A DNA stretch of 64,000 bases from Candidatus Electrothrix aestuarii (GTDB lineage: Bacteria; Desulfobacterota; Desulfobulbia; Desulfobulbales; Desulfobulbaceae): assembly GCA_032595685.2 (NCBI GenBank), contig CP159373.1, positions 4,627,821 to 4,691,820 on the forward strand. The letters are read 5' to 3'. How positions within the stretch are numbered: the first letter of the stretch is position 1; the number at the start of each line of letters is the position of its first letter. Below the pieces are notes generated by a model. The model worked only from the letters and a program-made list of their open reading frames with translations. It did no database searches and was not told where the DNA came from. A program made the translations under genes and the position numbers. Shown in pieces: positions 44,596-53,633 of the stretch.

Positions 44596-45777
44596 CTAGG
44601 CACAGCGCCGGAGGATATCCTCGATTATCTCCTGGCTGTACTGATTCAAACGCCAGACCTTAGCAAGCCCGAGGGCATTCTCGGCAATGCGGGGAATATC
44701 CTCTGCCGGGATATCTAACTCAGCCAGGGAGACAGGGCTCTTCACCTTGCTGAACCAGGTGCGGAGAAAGGTGATGGTCCGCTCCGCCATAACAGTATCC
44801 CCCTGCCCTGCCAGCTCCTGTTGTTCCGCAGGTGGGAGGATTCCCCGGCCCAATCGGGCAATACGAGCAGGATCCTGCCCTAAGTACCATTGCAACCAGC
44901 CTGGTATAACCACGGAAAGACCAGCCCCGTGCGGCACATCGTAGAGGGCACTCAGGGAATGCTCGATCATGTGCATGGGAAAGCCCACCCGTCCAAGTCC
45001 AGCTGCTGTCAGGCCGTTCAGAGCCAGAGTCGCGGTCCACATCAGATTGGCCCGTCCGTCATAATCACTGGGGTCTGCAAGGCAACGGTCACAGGACTCC
45101 ATAGCATCCAGGATCAACCCTTCGATAAAACGAGCCTGCACCGGGGTGTACTGATCCTCAGTGGTCATATAGAATTCCAGGACATGGGCGATGGCATCCA
45201 CAGCGCCATAGGCCGTGTAATCCGGTGGCACGGTAAAGGTGACTTCCGGGTCCAGGATGGAGACCTTGGGATAGAGCAGGCGATGGCCGAAGCCGAACTT
45301 TTCCTGGGTGTCCTGATTGGTAATCACCATGCCGGAGTTCATCTCTGAGCCAGCTGCGGCTAAGGTGAGCACGGTAAGCACGGGCAGGGCCGCCTTGATG
45401 GATTTCTTACCGGTGAAGAACTTCCAGACATCGTGCTCCACCACAGTTCCCGCAGCTATGGCCTTGGCCGTATCAATGACCGAGCCGCCACCCACCGCGA
45501 TAATGACCTCGACCCCTTCCTGCTTGGCCTTGGCAATCCCTGCCCGGACATGATCCAGGAGAGGGTTGGAACGGGTACCGCCATGTTCAATCACTGTGAC
45601 ACCGGCATCGGCAAGGGAGCTCATGACCTGATCATAGAGGCCACTTTTTTTTATGCTACTCTGTCCGTAGACCAGCAGGGCCTTTTGTCCGAAATAGGCG
45701 GTCTCTGCACCAACAGAGGGGACGGTTTTGCGACCAAAGATAATCTTGGTGGGATTTTGAAAGACAAAATTCTGCAT
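44596..45777 (-). CDS. iron-containing alcohol dehydrogenase (YqhD/BdhA-like)
   Basis: 393 residues, group III alcohol dehydrogenase. The Rossmann-type GGGSVIDTAKAIA, the D-x3-H metal site (AVDAIAHVLEFY), HMIEHSLSALYDVPHGAGLS with two His, and FQNPTKIIFG opening are present. It uses NAD(P)H to reduce aldehydes such as butyraldehyde to alcohols in the cytoplasm. It resembles BdhA/YqhD more than AdhE or glycerol dehydrogenase. Monocistronic, on the opposite strand to the glutaredoxin gene. Confidence 0.92.
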   Translation of the reverse strand: MQNFVFQNPTKIIFGRKTVPSVGAETAYFGQKALLVYGQSSIKKSGLYDQVMSSLADAGVTVIEHGGTRSNPLLDHVRAGIAKAKQEGVEVIIAVGGGSVIDTAKAIAAGTVVEHDVWKFFTGKKSIKAALPVLTVLTLAAAGSEMNSGMVITNQDTQEKFGFGHRLLYPKVSILDPEVTFTVPPDYTAYGAVDAIAHVLEFYMTTEDQYTPVQARFIEGLILDAMESCDRCLADPSDYDGRANLMWTATLALNGLTAAGLGRVGFPMHMIEHSLSALYDVPHGAGLSVVIPGWLQWYLGQDPARIARLGRGILPPAEQQELAGQGDTVMAERTITFLRTWFSKVKSPVSLAELDIPAEDIPRIAENALGLAKVWRLNQYSQEIIEDILRRCA

Positions 45778-45850
45778 AGCAATTGATTCCTGATAATTTT
45801 ATAAAAGACAACCGTTCTCACGTTGTCTCTCCCAAAGAGAGGCTTGGAAC

Positions 45851-46639
45851 TTATAACGACTGCAACCTGTTTCTTGCACGCTCCTTTACAGCATGATCCC
45901 GATGATCAGTGTTAGGGAAACCGAGTGCCTTCAGGTAGGCCTGTTTTGCCTTTTCCGGTTCGTCCATAGACTCATAGGTATGACCGATGAGAAAATAGGC
46001 GTAGACCAGCCGTGTTGTTTTCAGCGCGATGGCCTTGTGAAAAGCCTTGAGCGCATCCTCGAAAGTTCCCTCGGGCAGGTCACCGAAAAAGACTCGGGCA
46101 AAGGCCTTTAAAAAGCCGTTCAGGCTGGCCACTTCTTTATAATAGATCCCCAAAACCACATAGGCGTCTGCATAGTCTGGGTTCATGGCAATGGCCTTAC
46201 GGACATTCTTCTCCACAGAGCCGGAGAGTTTCACCTTTTCCTTGCTTCCCCGCAGGAGGGCAAGATTGCCATAGCTGACAGCGAGTTGGTAATAACTTTG
46301 CGCCTTATCTGGAAACATTTTTTGTAATTGTTCAGCGTACTGAACAGCTTGTTCGTAATACGGTTCTGACTCATCTGAAGACAGGTCTTCACCAACATCG
46401 TTATATGCTCTGACGACCTTGCTCAGACAGTCAAAGTTCTTCGGTTGTGTCTCCAAAGCTTTTTTATAAGAAGCCAAGGCGTTGCGGTTGTTGAATTGCC
46501 GATAAAAGATATCACCTTGTTTCATATGGAGCTCGCTTGTCTGGGCGGAAGCAGGCATTGCGGTGAAGGTGATGAGGAGGAAAAGACAGGCAAGGTGATA
46601 CAGCGTTCCTTTGCTCTTGGGACGTTCAAATACAGACAT
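45851..46639 (-). CDS. exported TPR protein
   Basis: 262 residues. A signal peptide ends near residue 32 (FLLITFTAMPASA). At least four TPR-like units follow (HMKQGDIFYRQFNNRNALASYKKALETQP begins the first, in part; AIAMNPDYADAYVVLG; AFHKAIAL; AKQAYLKALGFP). TPRs form protein-binding superhelices, here in the periplasm. The partner is unknown. The gene stands 73 bases upstream of nothing on its strand except the dehydrogenase, which it precedes, so co-transcription is possible. Confidence 0.8.
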   Translation of the reverse strand: MSVFERPKSKGTLYHLACLFLLITFTAMPASAQTSELHMKQGDIFYRQFNNRNALASYKKALETQPKNFDCLSKVVRAYNDVGEDLSSDESEPYYEQAVQYAEQLQKMFPDKAQSYYQLAVSYGNLALLRGSKEKVKLSGSVEKNVRKAIAMNPDYADAYVVLGIYYKEVASLNGFLKAFARVFFGDLPEGTFEDALKAFHKAIALKTTRLVYAYFLIGHTYESMDEPEKAKQAYLKALGFPNTDHRDHAVKERARNRLQSL

Positions 46640-46681
46640 ATTCGATCCTTGTTACTTTTTTAACGGGACGAAGCCCATCTC

Positions 46682-46825
46682 CTCGGGGTGTTACCCCGAG
46701 CTGGTTACATATTCGCCCTTCAGGCGATGGAGGACGATCATAGAATGACGATTACACAAAATACCTCATCACTCCAAGATACCCCAACGGGGTTATATTT
46801 ATTGAGCCCAGGGTAACACCCTGGG
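46682..46825. repeat. pair of short palindromes
   Basis: CTCGGGG-TGTTA-CCCCGAG at 46682-46700 and CCCAGGG-TAACA-CCCTGGG at 46807-46825 have reverse-complementary loops (TGTTA / TAACA) and lie 107 bases apart in the gap before the ROCO gene 3' end. They look like members of a dispersed intergenic repeat. Confidence 0.5.
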
Positions 46826-46884
46826 TATTGAGGCTGCCCTCCCTCTTTACTCGGGGTTGGCTTACACTCTTGCCCTCTGACCAA

Positions 46885-49545
46885 TCAGGTAGCTTTTAAT
46901 AAAGTAAGAATGCTTTTCACCGTGGTTGTAACCGGCGCAGCCATTCCTGCACAGGCTTTTGCCGCTTCGATCAATCCTTCCGCGCTCAATTCATACCATT
47001 TTCTTCGTGGCGATTCCTTTGTCGCTTCTTTCACTAAACTATCCAGATCTTGAGCAGCCTCTTCTCTCTTCTCTTCCGGCAGTTGGGGAAGCATCTGCTC
47101 AACCTGCTGACAAAGTTCCTCCAGCTTCGCTTTCAAGGCAGGTTCAGCAGCAGACTGGGCAATGGCGTAAAAACTGTCCTTAATTTCATTTGAGCCTACA
47201 ACTACATTGGAGCCGTCACCAATATTACCAACAGTGTAGTTGCTACCATTCTTCTTTGCTTCTCCAGACATAATATCGCCCTCCATCTTACCAATATGGT
47301 ATATTGTTTTTCCGCTATTTTCATTTTGATATGCCGGTCTCGCCTCCCTGGGCATGATCTGAAGGATCTTACCCAGATCAAATTTACCTGCCTTACAGAT
47401 GTACTCCGTGCCGTTGTTTTCTTCCAAGGCAAGAAGATCCTGGAAGTCGGCACGGACCACCTGCTCTGAGCGGCGGAAGGAGAGCGGCGGCTCGCCGATT
47501 CTGCTGGCCTCCGGCACGATGACAAATTCTTCAAAGCGGAGTTCCGGCATTCGTTCCAGGATTCTACAGAGATCATCATAAAGTATCTTGAAATAGTCAT
47601 TGGCCTTGGGGCCGCGCAGCCAGAGGGCCAGCTTGCGGTCGTGGTAATCCACTTGGACCAGGGCCTCTGCGCTTTCGTCCTTGCGCTGGAGGACCACCCC
47701 GTTTTGCCAGACCAACTCGCCCTTGATTTCATCATGGCGGCCAACAATGAAGTTAGGCATGATATGGCGGGGCAGGAAGCCGGTAAAATCAAATTCAAAG
47801 GCAAGGCTGTCTTTTTTGGCGAAACCGTGTTCAGGCCGGTCGGAGTTGAGCAGGGCCGGGATAATGATCATGTCCGGTTCGTGACGGCAGGGAAAACAGA
47901 GCTTAAACTGCTCCATCGCCTGAATAACAATAGCTGCTTTTTCTGCGGGATAACTAAGCACATTGCCCAGATTATCCTCCACCCTGGCTGCACTGAGGAG
48001 ACGGACAATCTCATCCCTGTCCAGTCTGCCCTGCTTTTCCTTAGCTGCTGGCGAATAGAGCAGGGTATAGACACCATAGGTCAGCCAGCGCGGATTGAGG
48101 ATGTAGCTGTCCAGGGCTGCTAATTTGGGGAAATGGACAATCACGCCGAGTTTGTCAAAGAGGTCCAGGAGCCAGGCCTGATTCAGGTCGCCCTGCTCGG
48201 CAAGCCCTTTGTCTGCGCAGAGATCCAGCCAGTCGGTTTTCGGGAGAAAGGATTCCGTGCCGGAGCGTTCGGTCAGCTCGTCCAGGACGGCCAGATGGGC
48301 CTTGCCGAAGCGGATCTGATGGACACCGAGTTCCGCGACCTCCTTGCTCAGGTCTTTTTGAAATCGCTGAAACTCCGGGGCATATTCATTCTGCCATTTT
48401 GTACAGGAGAGCGGGTAAAAACCGAGCACGTTGGGGTGTTTTTCCTTGAGCCGGGCCATGTCAAGATTGACCGCGCAGAGATCGGCCTTGTTGCCGACCA
48501 GCATAACCGGGGCTTTATTGCCGAACGCCCGCACATGCTCCAGCCAGTATTCAGCCTGCTCATTGGCGTTGATCTCGGTTCTGCCGTCCAGGAGGAGGAC
48601 ATAGAGGCAGCGGGAGCGGAGAAAGAACTGGTGGGTGGCATGGGCCACGACCTGCCCGCCGAAGTCCCAGAAATGGGCGGTGATTTCTGTGTCCGGCACT
48701 TTCCAGGTGGAGATGTCTATACCCGGTGTCATTTTTTCTTTGCCCTCATCTACTTCGAGGCCGTTCAGGGCACGGATAAGAGAGGTCTTGCCTGCTTCGC
48801 CATAGCCGAGAAATATTACACGGACGCGGTTGAGGGGACGTTCTGTTTGGCAAAGGTTTTTCAGGTAGGCGTTGATTTGGGCAGGTTCCTGGTCAAGAAT
48901 TTCGTCTGGGAGATTAACAACCGCTTCGAGAAATTCTTTATTTGTCGGCACTCCATCAATGCGGCCTTGGAACCAGTCAGCCCAGATGTCAAAGCCTGAA
49001 CCGTAACCACGGAGACTCTGAACCAATTTTTGACCGAGCTGAAGCCATTCAAGATTTTGAAAAATGTAGAGCGACTGGTAAAGATAGTCGACTATTTTTT
49101 TGCCGGAATTGAGATACGTTTTGAGAGAGGTAAGTTCGTTTGTAATGTCGATATCTACGGATTGGGCAAGCCGGATTAGTTCGAAGGTATGACCTGAGTA
49201 TTTATAAAAAAAACAAATGTCACTGATAAGGCTATAACTTGCCTGTATAAAATATTTCCTTTCAGGCCCTAAAAAGAATCTGATGTTAACAGGGTGGTGG
49301 AATCTTTTTCTGAGCGAATTTTTGTATTTTTCTTCATAAAGATATTCGATCTTTGCGGTCACCCATAGAATTTCCAATAACTCCCGCTGCCCCTGCCTTT
49401 GTCGAGGATTTGCAAAAGGTTGAACTATATTTGTTTTATTTATCAGAAGTTTTGGTATAAATTGCGCAACAATACGAGCCGTAAAGACAGTTACCCATTT
49501 ACTGGAAAGCTGCTCCAGTTCTTTTTCTATTTCTTCTTGATTCAT
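46885..49545 (-). CDS. ROCO (Roc-COR) GTPase without LRR
   Basis: 886 residues. N-terminal region 1-235 is helical and unassigned. The Roc GTPase follows: P-loop GYGEAGKT at 247-254, switch-II DFGGQ at 294-298, NKAD at about 352-355. COR runs from about 430 to 720 (LNPRWLTYGVYTLL, PNFIVGRHDEI). The C-terminus has a Gly/Asn-rich segment (GSNYTVGNIGDGSNVVVG), an acidic helix pair (QMLPQLPEEKREEAAQDL) and a hydrophobic tail (KACAGMAAPVTTTVKSILTLL) that I have seen attached to effector-type proteins in other bacteria and that could insert in a membrane. ROCO proteins are dimeric switch GTPases. A duplicated sequence block lies upstream of the start. Confidence 0.85.
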   Translation of the reverse strand: MNQEEIEKELEQLSSKWVTVFTARIVAQFIPKLLINKTNIVQPFANPRQRQGQRELLEILWVTAKIEYLYEEKYKNSLRKRFHHPVNIRFFLGPERKYFIQASYSLISDICFFYKYSGHTFELIRLAQSVDIDITNELTSLKTYLNSGKKIVDYLYQSLYIFQNLEWLQLGQKLVQSLRGYGSGFDIWADWFQGRIDGVPTNKEFLEAVVNLPDEILDQEPAQINAYLKNLCQTERPLNRVRVIFLGYGEAGKTSLIRALNGLEVDEGKEKMTPGIDISTWKVPDTEITAHFWDFGGQVVAHATHQFFLRSRCLYVLLLDGRTEINANEQAEYWLEHVRAFGNKAPVMLVGNKADLCAVNLDMARLKEKHPNVLGFYPLSCTKWQNEYAPEFQRFQKDLSKEVAELGVHQIRFGKAHLAVLDELTERSGTESFLPKTDWLDLCADKGLAEQGDLNQAWLLDLFDKLGVIVHFPKLAALDSYILNPRWLTYGVYTLLYSPAAKEKQGRLDRDEIVRLLSAARVEDNLGNVLSYPAEKAAIVIQAMEQFKLCFPCRHEPDMIIIPALLNSDRPEHGFAKKDSLAFEFDFTGFLPRHIMPNFIVGRHDEIKGELVWQNGVVLQRKDESAEALVQVDYHDRKLALWLRGPKANDYFKILYDDLCRILERMPELRFEEFVIVPEASRIGEPPLSFRRSEQVVRADFQDLLALEENNGTEYICKAGKFDLGKILQIMPREARPAYQNENSGKTIYHIGKMEGDIMSGEAKKNGSNYTVGNIGDGSNVVVGSNEIKDSFYAIAQSAAEPALKAKLEELCQQVEQMLPQLPEEKREEAAQDLDSLVKEATKESPRRKWYELSAEGLIEAAKACAGMAAPVTTTVKSILTLLKAT

Positions 49546-49788
49546 ACGCTTCCTTCGGGCCGGGTTGTAAGGTCACGGCACGCCGTGACCCTACGACGGC
49601 ATCAGCTCATCCACTGCAACCTTGCACAAGCACCCGCCTGCTGCCGATAAATCTATTTTTTCTTTCTGAAGATATATTTTTTATACCTCCAGGTATATTT
49701 CTTCTACTTCGAGATCAAAAAAATACACCTGGAAATACTTTGATTACAACATTTTATATATTTTTTCTTTGAAAAGGCAGGCTGCGAC
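49543..49788. repeat. duplicated upstream block, copy I
   Basis: About 240 bases matching 51623-51862 from the start codon outward, with a nearly identical core (49617-49735). It includes a REP-like palindrome GGTCACGGC-AC-GCCGTGACC and, further out, CCAGGTGTATTT...AAATATACCTGG in inverted orientation plus TATACCT-CC-AGGTATA. Confidence 0.85.
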
Positions 49789-49792
49789 TGTC

Positions 49793-50005
49793 TCAAGAGA
49801 AAATAAATGCATCATCAAAATCCTCGCCTATATCAATTTGTCCTTTAAATTGACCGAATTTCCGTCCGTTCGGTATCGGTTCATGCTGTTTCGCCTGTTC
49901 ATAGAGGATAATCACCCGAACTGTACCATGCTGTATGTTATGAGGAAGTTTCAGGCGTATCTCACGACCTTTCGTTACCTCTGCCTGAAGTTCTAATGCC
50001 TGCAT
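49793..50005 (-). CDS. small antitoxin-like protein
   Basis: 70 residues. The pattern MQALELQAEVTKGREIRLKLP then VRVIILYE and GRKFGQFKGQIDIGEDFDD fits AbrB/DUF2281-like antitoxins that pair with PIN-type toxins: a beta-rich N-terminal half and a C-terminal toxin-wrapping tail. No PIN or RelE toxin is next to it. It lies 24 bases downstream of the coiled-coil gene at 50030-50299. It could be an orphan antitoxin or pair with that gene. Confidence 0.6.
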   Translation of the reverse strand: MQALELQAEVTKGREIRLKLPHNIQHGTVRVIILYEQAKQHEPIPNGRKFGQFKGQIDIGEDFDDAFIFS

Positions 50006-50029
50006 ATTTTGTCCTTCCCGTATATTTTT

Positions 50030-50299
50030 TTAATACGCCGCATCTTCTTCCAGTCGGGTTAGTTTACTGCGCAGACGTTCCAATGTCTCAAGCTCCCCTT
50101 CCCATTCAATCAGTTCCATATCATCAATCTGTCCGTACATTGCCTCTCTGTCGAGCTTGCCGTACCGGTCTTCAAAACCTGTTATTTTATTCTGAATACC
50201 GCTGATCTGTTTTTTCAGGAGATCGGCTTCCAAACCGACAAGAGCCTGTATCTTTCTCAGTGTCCAGAGATCACTGTTCTGTGCAATTACTTTGATCAT
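50030..50299 (-). CDS. small coiled-coil protein
   Basis: 89 residues, charged and helical (LLKKQISGIQNKITGFEDRYGKLD, ELIEWEGELETLERLRSKLTRLEED). The ATG at 50299 follows GGAGGA. I do not recognise a named family. Its close spacing to the antitoxin-like gene suggests a two-gene unit whose functions are not visible from the sequence. Confidence 0.6.
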   Translation of the reverse strand: MIKVIAQNSDLWTLRKIQALVGLEADLLKKQISGIQNKITGFEDRYGKLDREAMYGQIDDMELIEWEGELETLERLRSKLTRLEEDAAY

Positions 50300-50542
50300 G
50301 TTTCCTCCTTGTTCATATATTATGGACTAAGCTATATAATTCCAAAATATTATTTCAGAATCCAGTAGGGTCATTTCACAAAACGCCCCTACGATGGGTA
50401 TCGGATAATCCATTATAATTTCGAAATGATAATTGCTGAAAAACTTTTTACCTTTACGAGGTTTTCCTGAACAGCTAGCCGATGCCCGGTCTCCTCTCCA
50501 GGAGACAGAAAGAGATCCACCCGGCATTGCCGAATAGACCTG

Positions 50543-51625
50543 TCACGGCTGCACTTCAGTCTGTCTGATCTGCACCGTATTGCTGATATATTCCTGAATA
50601 ACGTCCGCAGCCAGCTGATTGCCGGCAATGTTCCAATGCGAATCCCTTGGCCTGTACAAACGCTCTGTCTGGGCCTTTTCCGCAAAAAACGGCAACAGGT
50701 CAAGAAAGGCAACCCCCATGTCCTTCAGCCTAGCGGCAAGCCGCTCATTGGGCAGCACAGTGTTCCAGTCGCTGTCCTGCACAGCAAGTGCTGCGCGGAC
50801 TTTTTGCTGCAACCCCTTGTTAATCTGGACTTCATCAGGGATAATCACGACTGCAAAGGGAATGCCCAGCTCCTTGCAGATATTCCGCATATCCTCCACA
50901 GGGGCGAGTACCTGGTCAATCAGCGGCAGCACATCCGTCCGCTCAGTCAGATAAAGCACGCTGCGCTCCTTTTCCACGTTCAGATAAGCAGACTCGTCAA
51001 ACGATGGGCAGTTGTCGCAGTAGGTACCTGTGCCATGCACAACCTGGCCCTCATATTTAGGGCGAATAACGAACAAATACCGGATCAGAGAGGCTGCATA
51101 GGAATACTCATACCATTTCTTCTTTCTGATGCCTTCGATTATATCATTACCGATAAAGAAGGAGACCAGCACCATATCCGGCTCAAGCTGCAGAGCTTCC
51201 TGCCGCAGGATGGCAAGGTAGTCTCCAGGTCCGGTGCTGGGAATACCCAGATTGCAGACCTCTGCGTCAAACCCTTTGTCCTGGAGTTGAGATTCCAGCA
51301 GGGTGAGATAGTTGTGCTTGTACGGGACAACACCAAAGGCAAAGGAGTCGCCAATCGCTGCGATACGAAAATTTCCCTTTTTTTTCTCAGAAAATTCCGT
51401 ATCCTTGAATCCCTGCGAGTTCAGCTTGAAATCAAAATCCGGGGAAAAGGGCCTGCCACGGAAACGGTTGTACGAATCATCATAAAAGATGAAGAGCGGG
51501 TGGAAAAAATGAAAGATACGGACAGTCAGTTCTCCTGCTGACAGGGAGAGCAGCAGCACAAAGAGTATGGAGGCTGTGGTTCGGAAGGCACGCCGGTTCA
51601 TTGTTCTTCTGTTTTTTTCATTCAT
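50543..51625 (-). CDS. SGNH/GDSL-type hydrolase, membrane-anchored
   Basis: 360 residues. An N-terminal membrane helix (about 14-32) suggests a periplasmic location. The SGNH blocks are in order: GDSFAFG (Ser nucleophile), LGIPSTG (Gly), FFIGND (Asn), and DSHWN (Asp-x-x-His). The layout resembles acyl-carbohydrate esterases and AlgX/DltD-like O-acetyl handling proteins, so a role in modifying a cell-surface polysaccharide is possible. Its upstream region is a duplicate of that of the ROCO gene. Confidence 0.85.
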   Translation of the reverse strand: MNEKNRRTMNRRAFRTTASILFVLLLSLSAGELTVRIFHFFHPLFIFYDDSYNRFRGRPFSPDFDFKLNSQGFKDTEFSEKKKGNFRIAAIGDSFAFGVVPYKHNYLTLLESQLQDKGFDAEVCNLGIPSTGPGDYLAILRQEALQLEPDMVLVSFFIGNDIIEGIRKKKWYEYSYAASLIRYLFVIRPKYEGQVVHGTGTYCDNCPSFDESAYLNVEKERSVLYLTERTDVLPLIDQVLAPVEDMRNICKELGIPFAVVIIPDEVQINKGLQQKVRAALAVQDSDWNTVLPNERLAARLKDMGVAFLDLLPFFAEKAQTERLYRPRDSHWNIAGNQLAADVIQEYISNTVQIRQTEVQP

Positions 51626-51862
51626 GCGTTTTTTTCAGGCCAGGCTGCAGGTTCACGGCGTGCAGTGACCCTGCGATGATATCAACTTATCCTCGGCAAC
51701 CTTGACCAAGCACCCGCCTGCTGCCGATAAGTCTATTTTTTCTTTCTGGAGATATATTTTTTATACCTCCAGGTATATTTCTTCTACTTCGAGATCAAAA
51801 GAATATACCTGGAAATACTTTGATTATACCTTTTGATCCATTTTTTCTGTGAAAAGGTAGAA
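51623..51862. repeat. duplicated upstream block, copy II
   Basis: Matches 49543-49788. The core from CCTTG (51699) to ACTTTGATTA (about 51825) differs at only a few positions. The REP-like palindrome is more worn here (CACGGCGTGCAGTG). Confidence 0.85.
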
Positions 51863-52096
51863 CGAATGCCCCACTCCATACCAGACCGAGCTAATACACC
51901 TCACTTCTTCAATGCAAACAGGCTATCGCAAAACCTCCCCTCACTCAACCATAATTCCCTCTTCCATGCTTGCAATTTCCTGATAAGTGCTCTAATAATT
52001 TACGTTCAAGGAACAATTATTTCCCCCTGGAAAACCATCACCCCAGAACAGCAAACCGGCATTATTGCCCTGCGCAACACGAGATAATACACCGGA
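51863..52096. other. intergenic region upstream of the AlbA_2 gene
   Basis: No convincing gene. A plus-strand frame crosses it (51833-52087) and ends SPWKTITPEQQTGIIALRNTR, which has a protein-like look, but it starts inside the repeat block without an SD. Confidence 0.4.
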
Positions 52097-53437
52097 ATGG
52101 TCAACATTAAGACATTACAGGACATCAGCACCCTCTCGGAAAGCGTTGAGCTTGAATGCAAACTGGCTGCTGGCCGCGACGGCAAAGGGCAGCTACCCAA
52201 AAATTTCTGGCCCACCTACAGCAGTTTTGCCAACACCCGAGGCGGAGTGATCCTGCTGGGTGTGAAAGAAAAGAAAGGAAACTTCTTCCTACAAGGGGTT
52301 GTAGAACCGCAACGACTGGTTACCAGCCTGTTCAATCACCTCAATAATCCGCAAAAGGTCAGCGTTAATCTACTGACAGATGAGGATGTTCAGGTCATCA
52401 CCATTGAAGATCGCCAACTGGTTCTGATTCAGGTTCCAGCAGCCTCACGCCAAAACAAGCCGATCTTTCTCAACGGCAATCCTTTGCAAGGCAACACCTT
52501 CCGCCGCCTCCATGAAGGGGATCGCCCCTGTGACGATGCCACTGTCAAAAGAATGTTGGCAGAACAGGTGGAAGACAGTCGGGACAGAAAAATACTGTCC
52601 GGCTTTGACCTGCATGACATAGATATTGAGAGCCTGCACAGGTACCGCCAAATGTTCTCCTCTCTTCGCCCGGACCATCCCTGGAATGCCCTGCCTGACC
52701 AGGAGTTTCTCCGCGTCCAGGGTGGGTTTCGTCAGGACCGGCAATCAGGAGAAAAAGGGCTGACCTTGGCTGGTCTGCTCATGTTCGGGCAATGGCCCTC
52801 CATTCAGGAGGCTGTTCCTGATTATTTTGTCGATTATCAGGAACAGGGGGAGGACAAAGGCTCGCATACCCGTTGGCTCGACAGAGTCATCCCAGACGGC
52901 ACCTGGTCCGGTAATATTTTTGATTTCTTCCTGAGAATATCCCGCAAGCTGACAGCGGACCTTAAAGTACCCTTTCTGCTCAAGGGCCATGTTCGTCAAG
53001 ACGACACCCTGCTCCATCGTGCGTTACGAGAGGCCTTGGTCAACACCCTTGTCCATGCTGATTACAGCGACCGGGCATCTATCCTCATCAAAAAAGACCC
53101 TGAAGGTTTTCTCTTCCGCAATCCCGGCCTGATGCGGGTGCCAACAGAGCAGGCCCTGCGAGGCGGAGAAAGCGATTGCCGCAACCAAACCCTCCATCAA
53201 CTTTTTCTCATGATCAATCTCGGAGAACGGGCTGGTTCCGGTCTACCAAAAATTCGCCAAGGATGGGAAAGTAATGGTGGAACCCTTTGTCTTTTCGATA
53301 CATTCACCCCCTACGACCAAACCAGACTGGAAATGCTCTGGAGTAAAAGTGAAGAGGAAAAAGGCAAAACGCCGGGGAAACGCTGGGAAAAACAGCCGAA
53401 GAGATCCTCCAGTTTCTCACAGCAACACCTACCATGA
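52097..53437 (+). CDS. AlbA_2/Schlafen-type ATP-binding protein (frameshifted near end)
   Basis: 446 residues as read. Residues about 10-130 are an AlbA_2 (Schlafen AAA_4) domain (ESVELECKLA, FANTRGGVILLGVKEKKG). Residues about 300-420 match the HATPase_c_4-type C-terminal part (LREALVNTLVHADYSDRASI, GERAGSGLPKIRQGW). Family members are putative transcription regulators or defence-linked proteins. The family usually ends in a winged helix; here that segment is in the -1 frame (53362-53568), and the in-frame end is an Arg/Lys/Gln/Ser-rich false tail. The start ATG has only a weak CCGGA before it. Confidence 0.85.
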   Translation: MVNIKTLQDISTLSESVELECKLAAGRDGKGQLPKNFWPTYSSFANTRGGVILLGVKEKKGNFFLQGVVEPQRLVTSLFNHLNNPQKVSVNLLTDEDVQVITIEDRQLVLIQVPAASRQNKPIFLNGNPLQGNTFRRLHEGDRPCDDATVKRMLAEQVEDSRDRKILSGFDLHDIDIESLHRYRQMFSSLRPDHPWNALPDQEFLRVQGGFRQDRQSGEKGLTLAGLLMFGQWPSIQEAVPDYFVDYQEQGEDKGSHTRWLDRVIPDGTWSGNIFDFFLRISRKLTADLKVPFLLKGHVRQDDTLLHRALREALVNTLVHADYSDRASILIKKDPEGFLFRNPGLMRVPTEQALRGGESDCRNQTLHQLFLMINLGERAGSGLPKIRQGWESNGGTLCLFDTFTPYDQTRLEMLWSKSEEEKGKTPGKRWEKQPKRSSSFSQQHLP

Positions 53438-53568
53438 CCATTCCAGAGTTGGCAGCCCTTTTGAACCGATCAGAAAGCGCTATTGAACGAGCCATCCGCA
53501 AATTACGTCAGGCGGAAAAACTGAAAAGGATTGGCCCTGCCAAAGGAGGCTTTTGGCAAGTTCCTTAA
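53362..53568 (+). pseudogene. winged-helix tail of the AlbA_2 protein, out of frame
   Basis: The -1 frame reads EILQFLTATPTMTIPELAAL, then LNRSESAIERAIRKLRQ and LKRIGPAKGGFWQVP, the expected C-terminal winged helix of AlbA_2 proteins. One extra A in the AAAAA run at 53358-53362 would join both frames into one protein of about 490 residues. Confidence 0.8.
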
Positions 53569-53633
53569 CTTCAGCTCTACATAGCTCAGCGATCCATATC
53601 AATTTTTTCCCAATCTTCAACCACAGAAAAACT

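Noticed and set aside
51833-52087. Plus-strand open frame ending in a protein-like segment
   Set aside because: Starts in the duplicated repeat block without SD. It may hold the end of a lost gene but cannot be supported.
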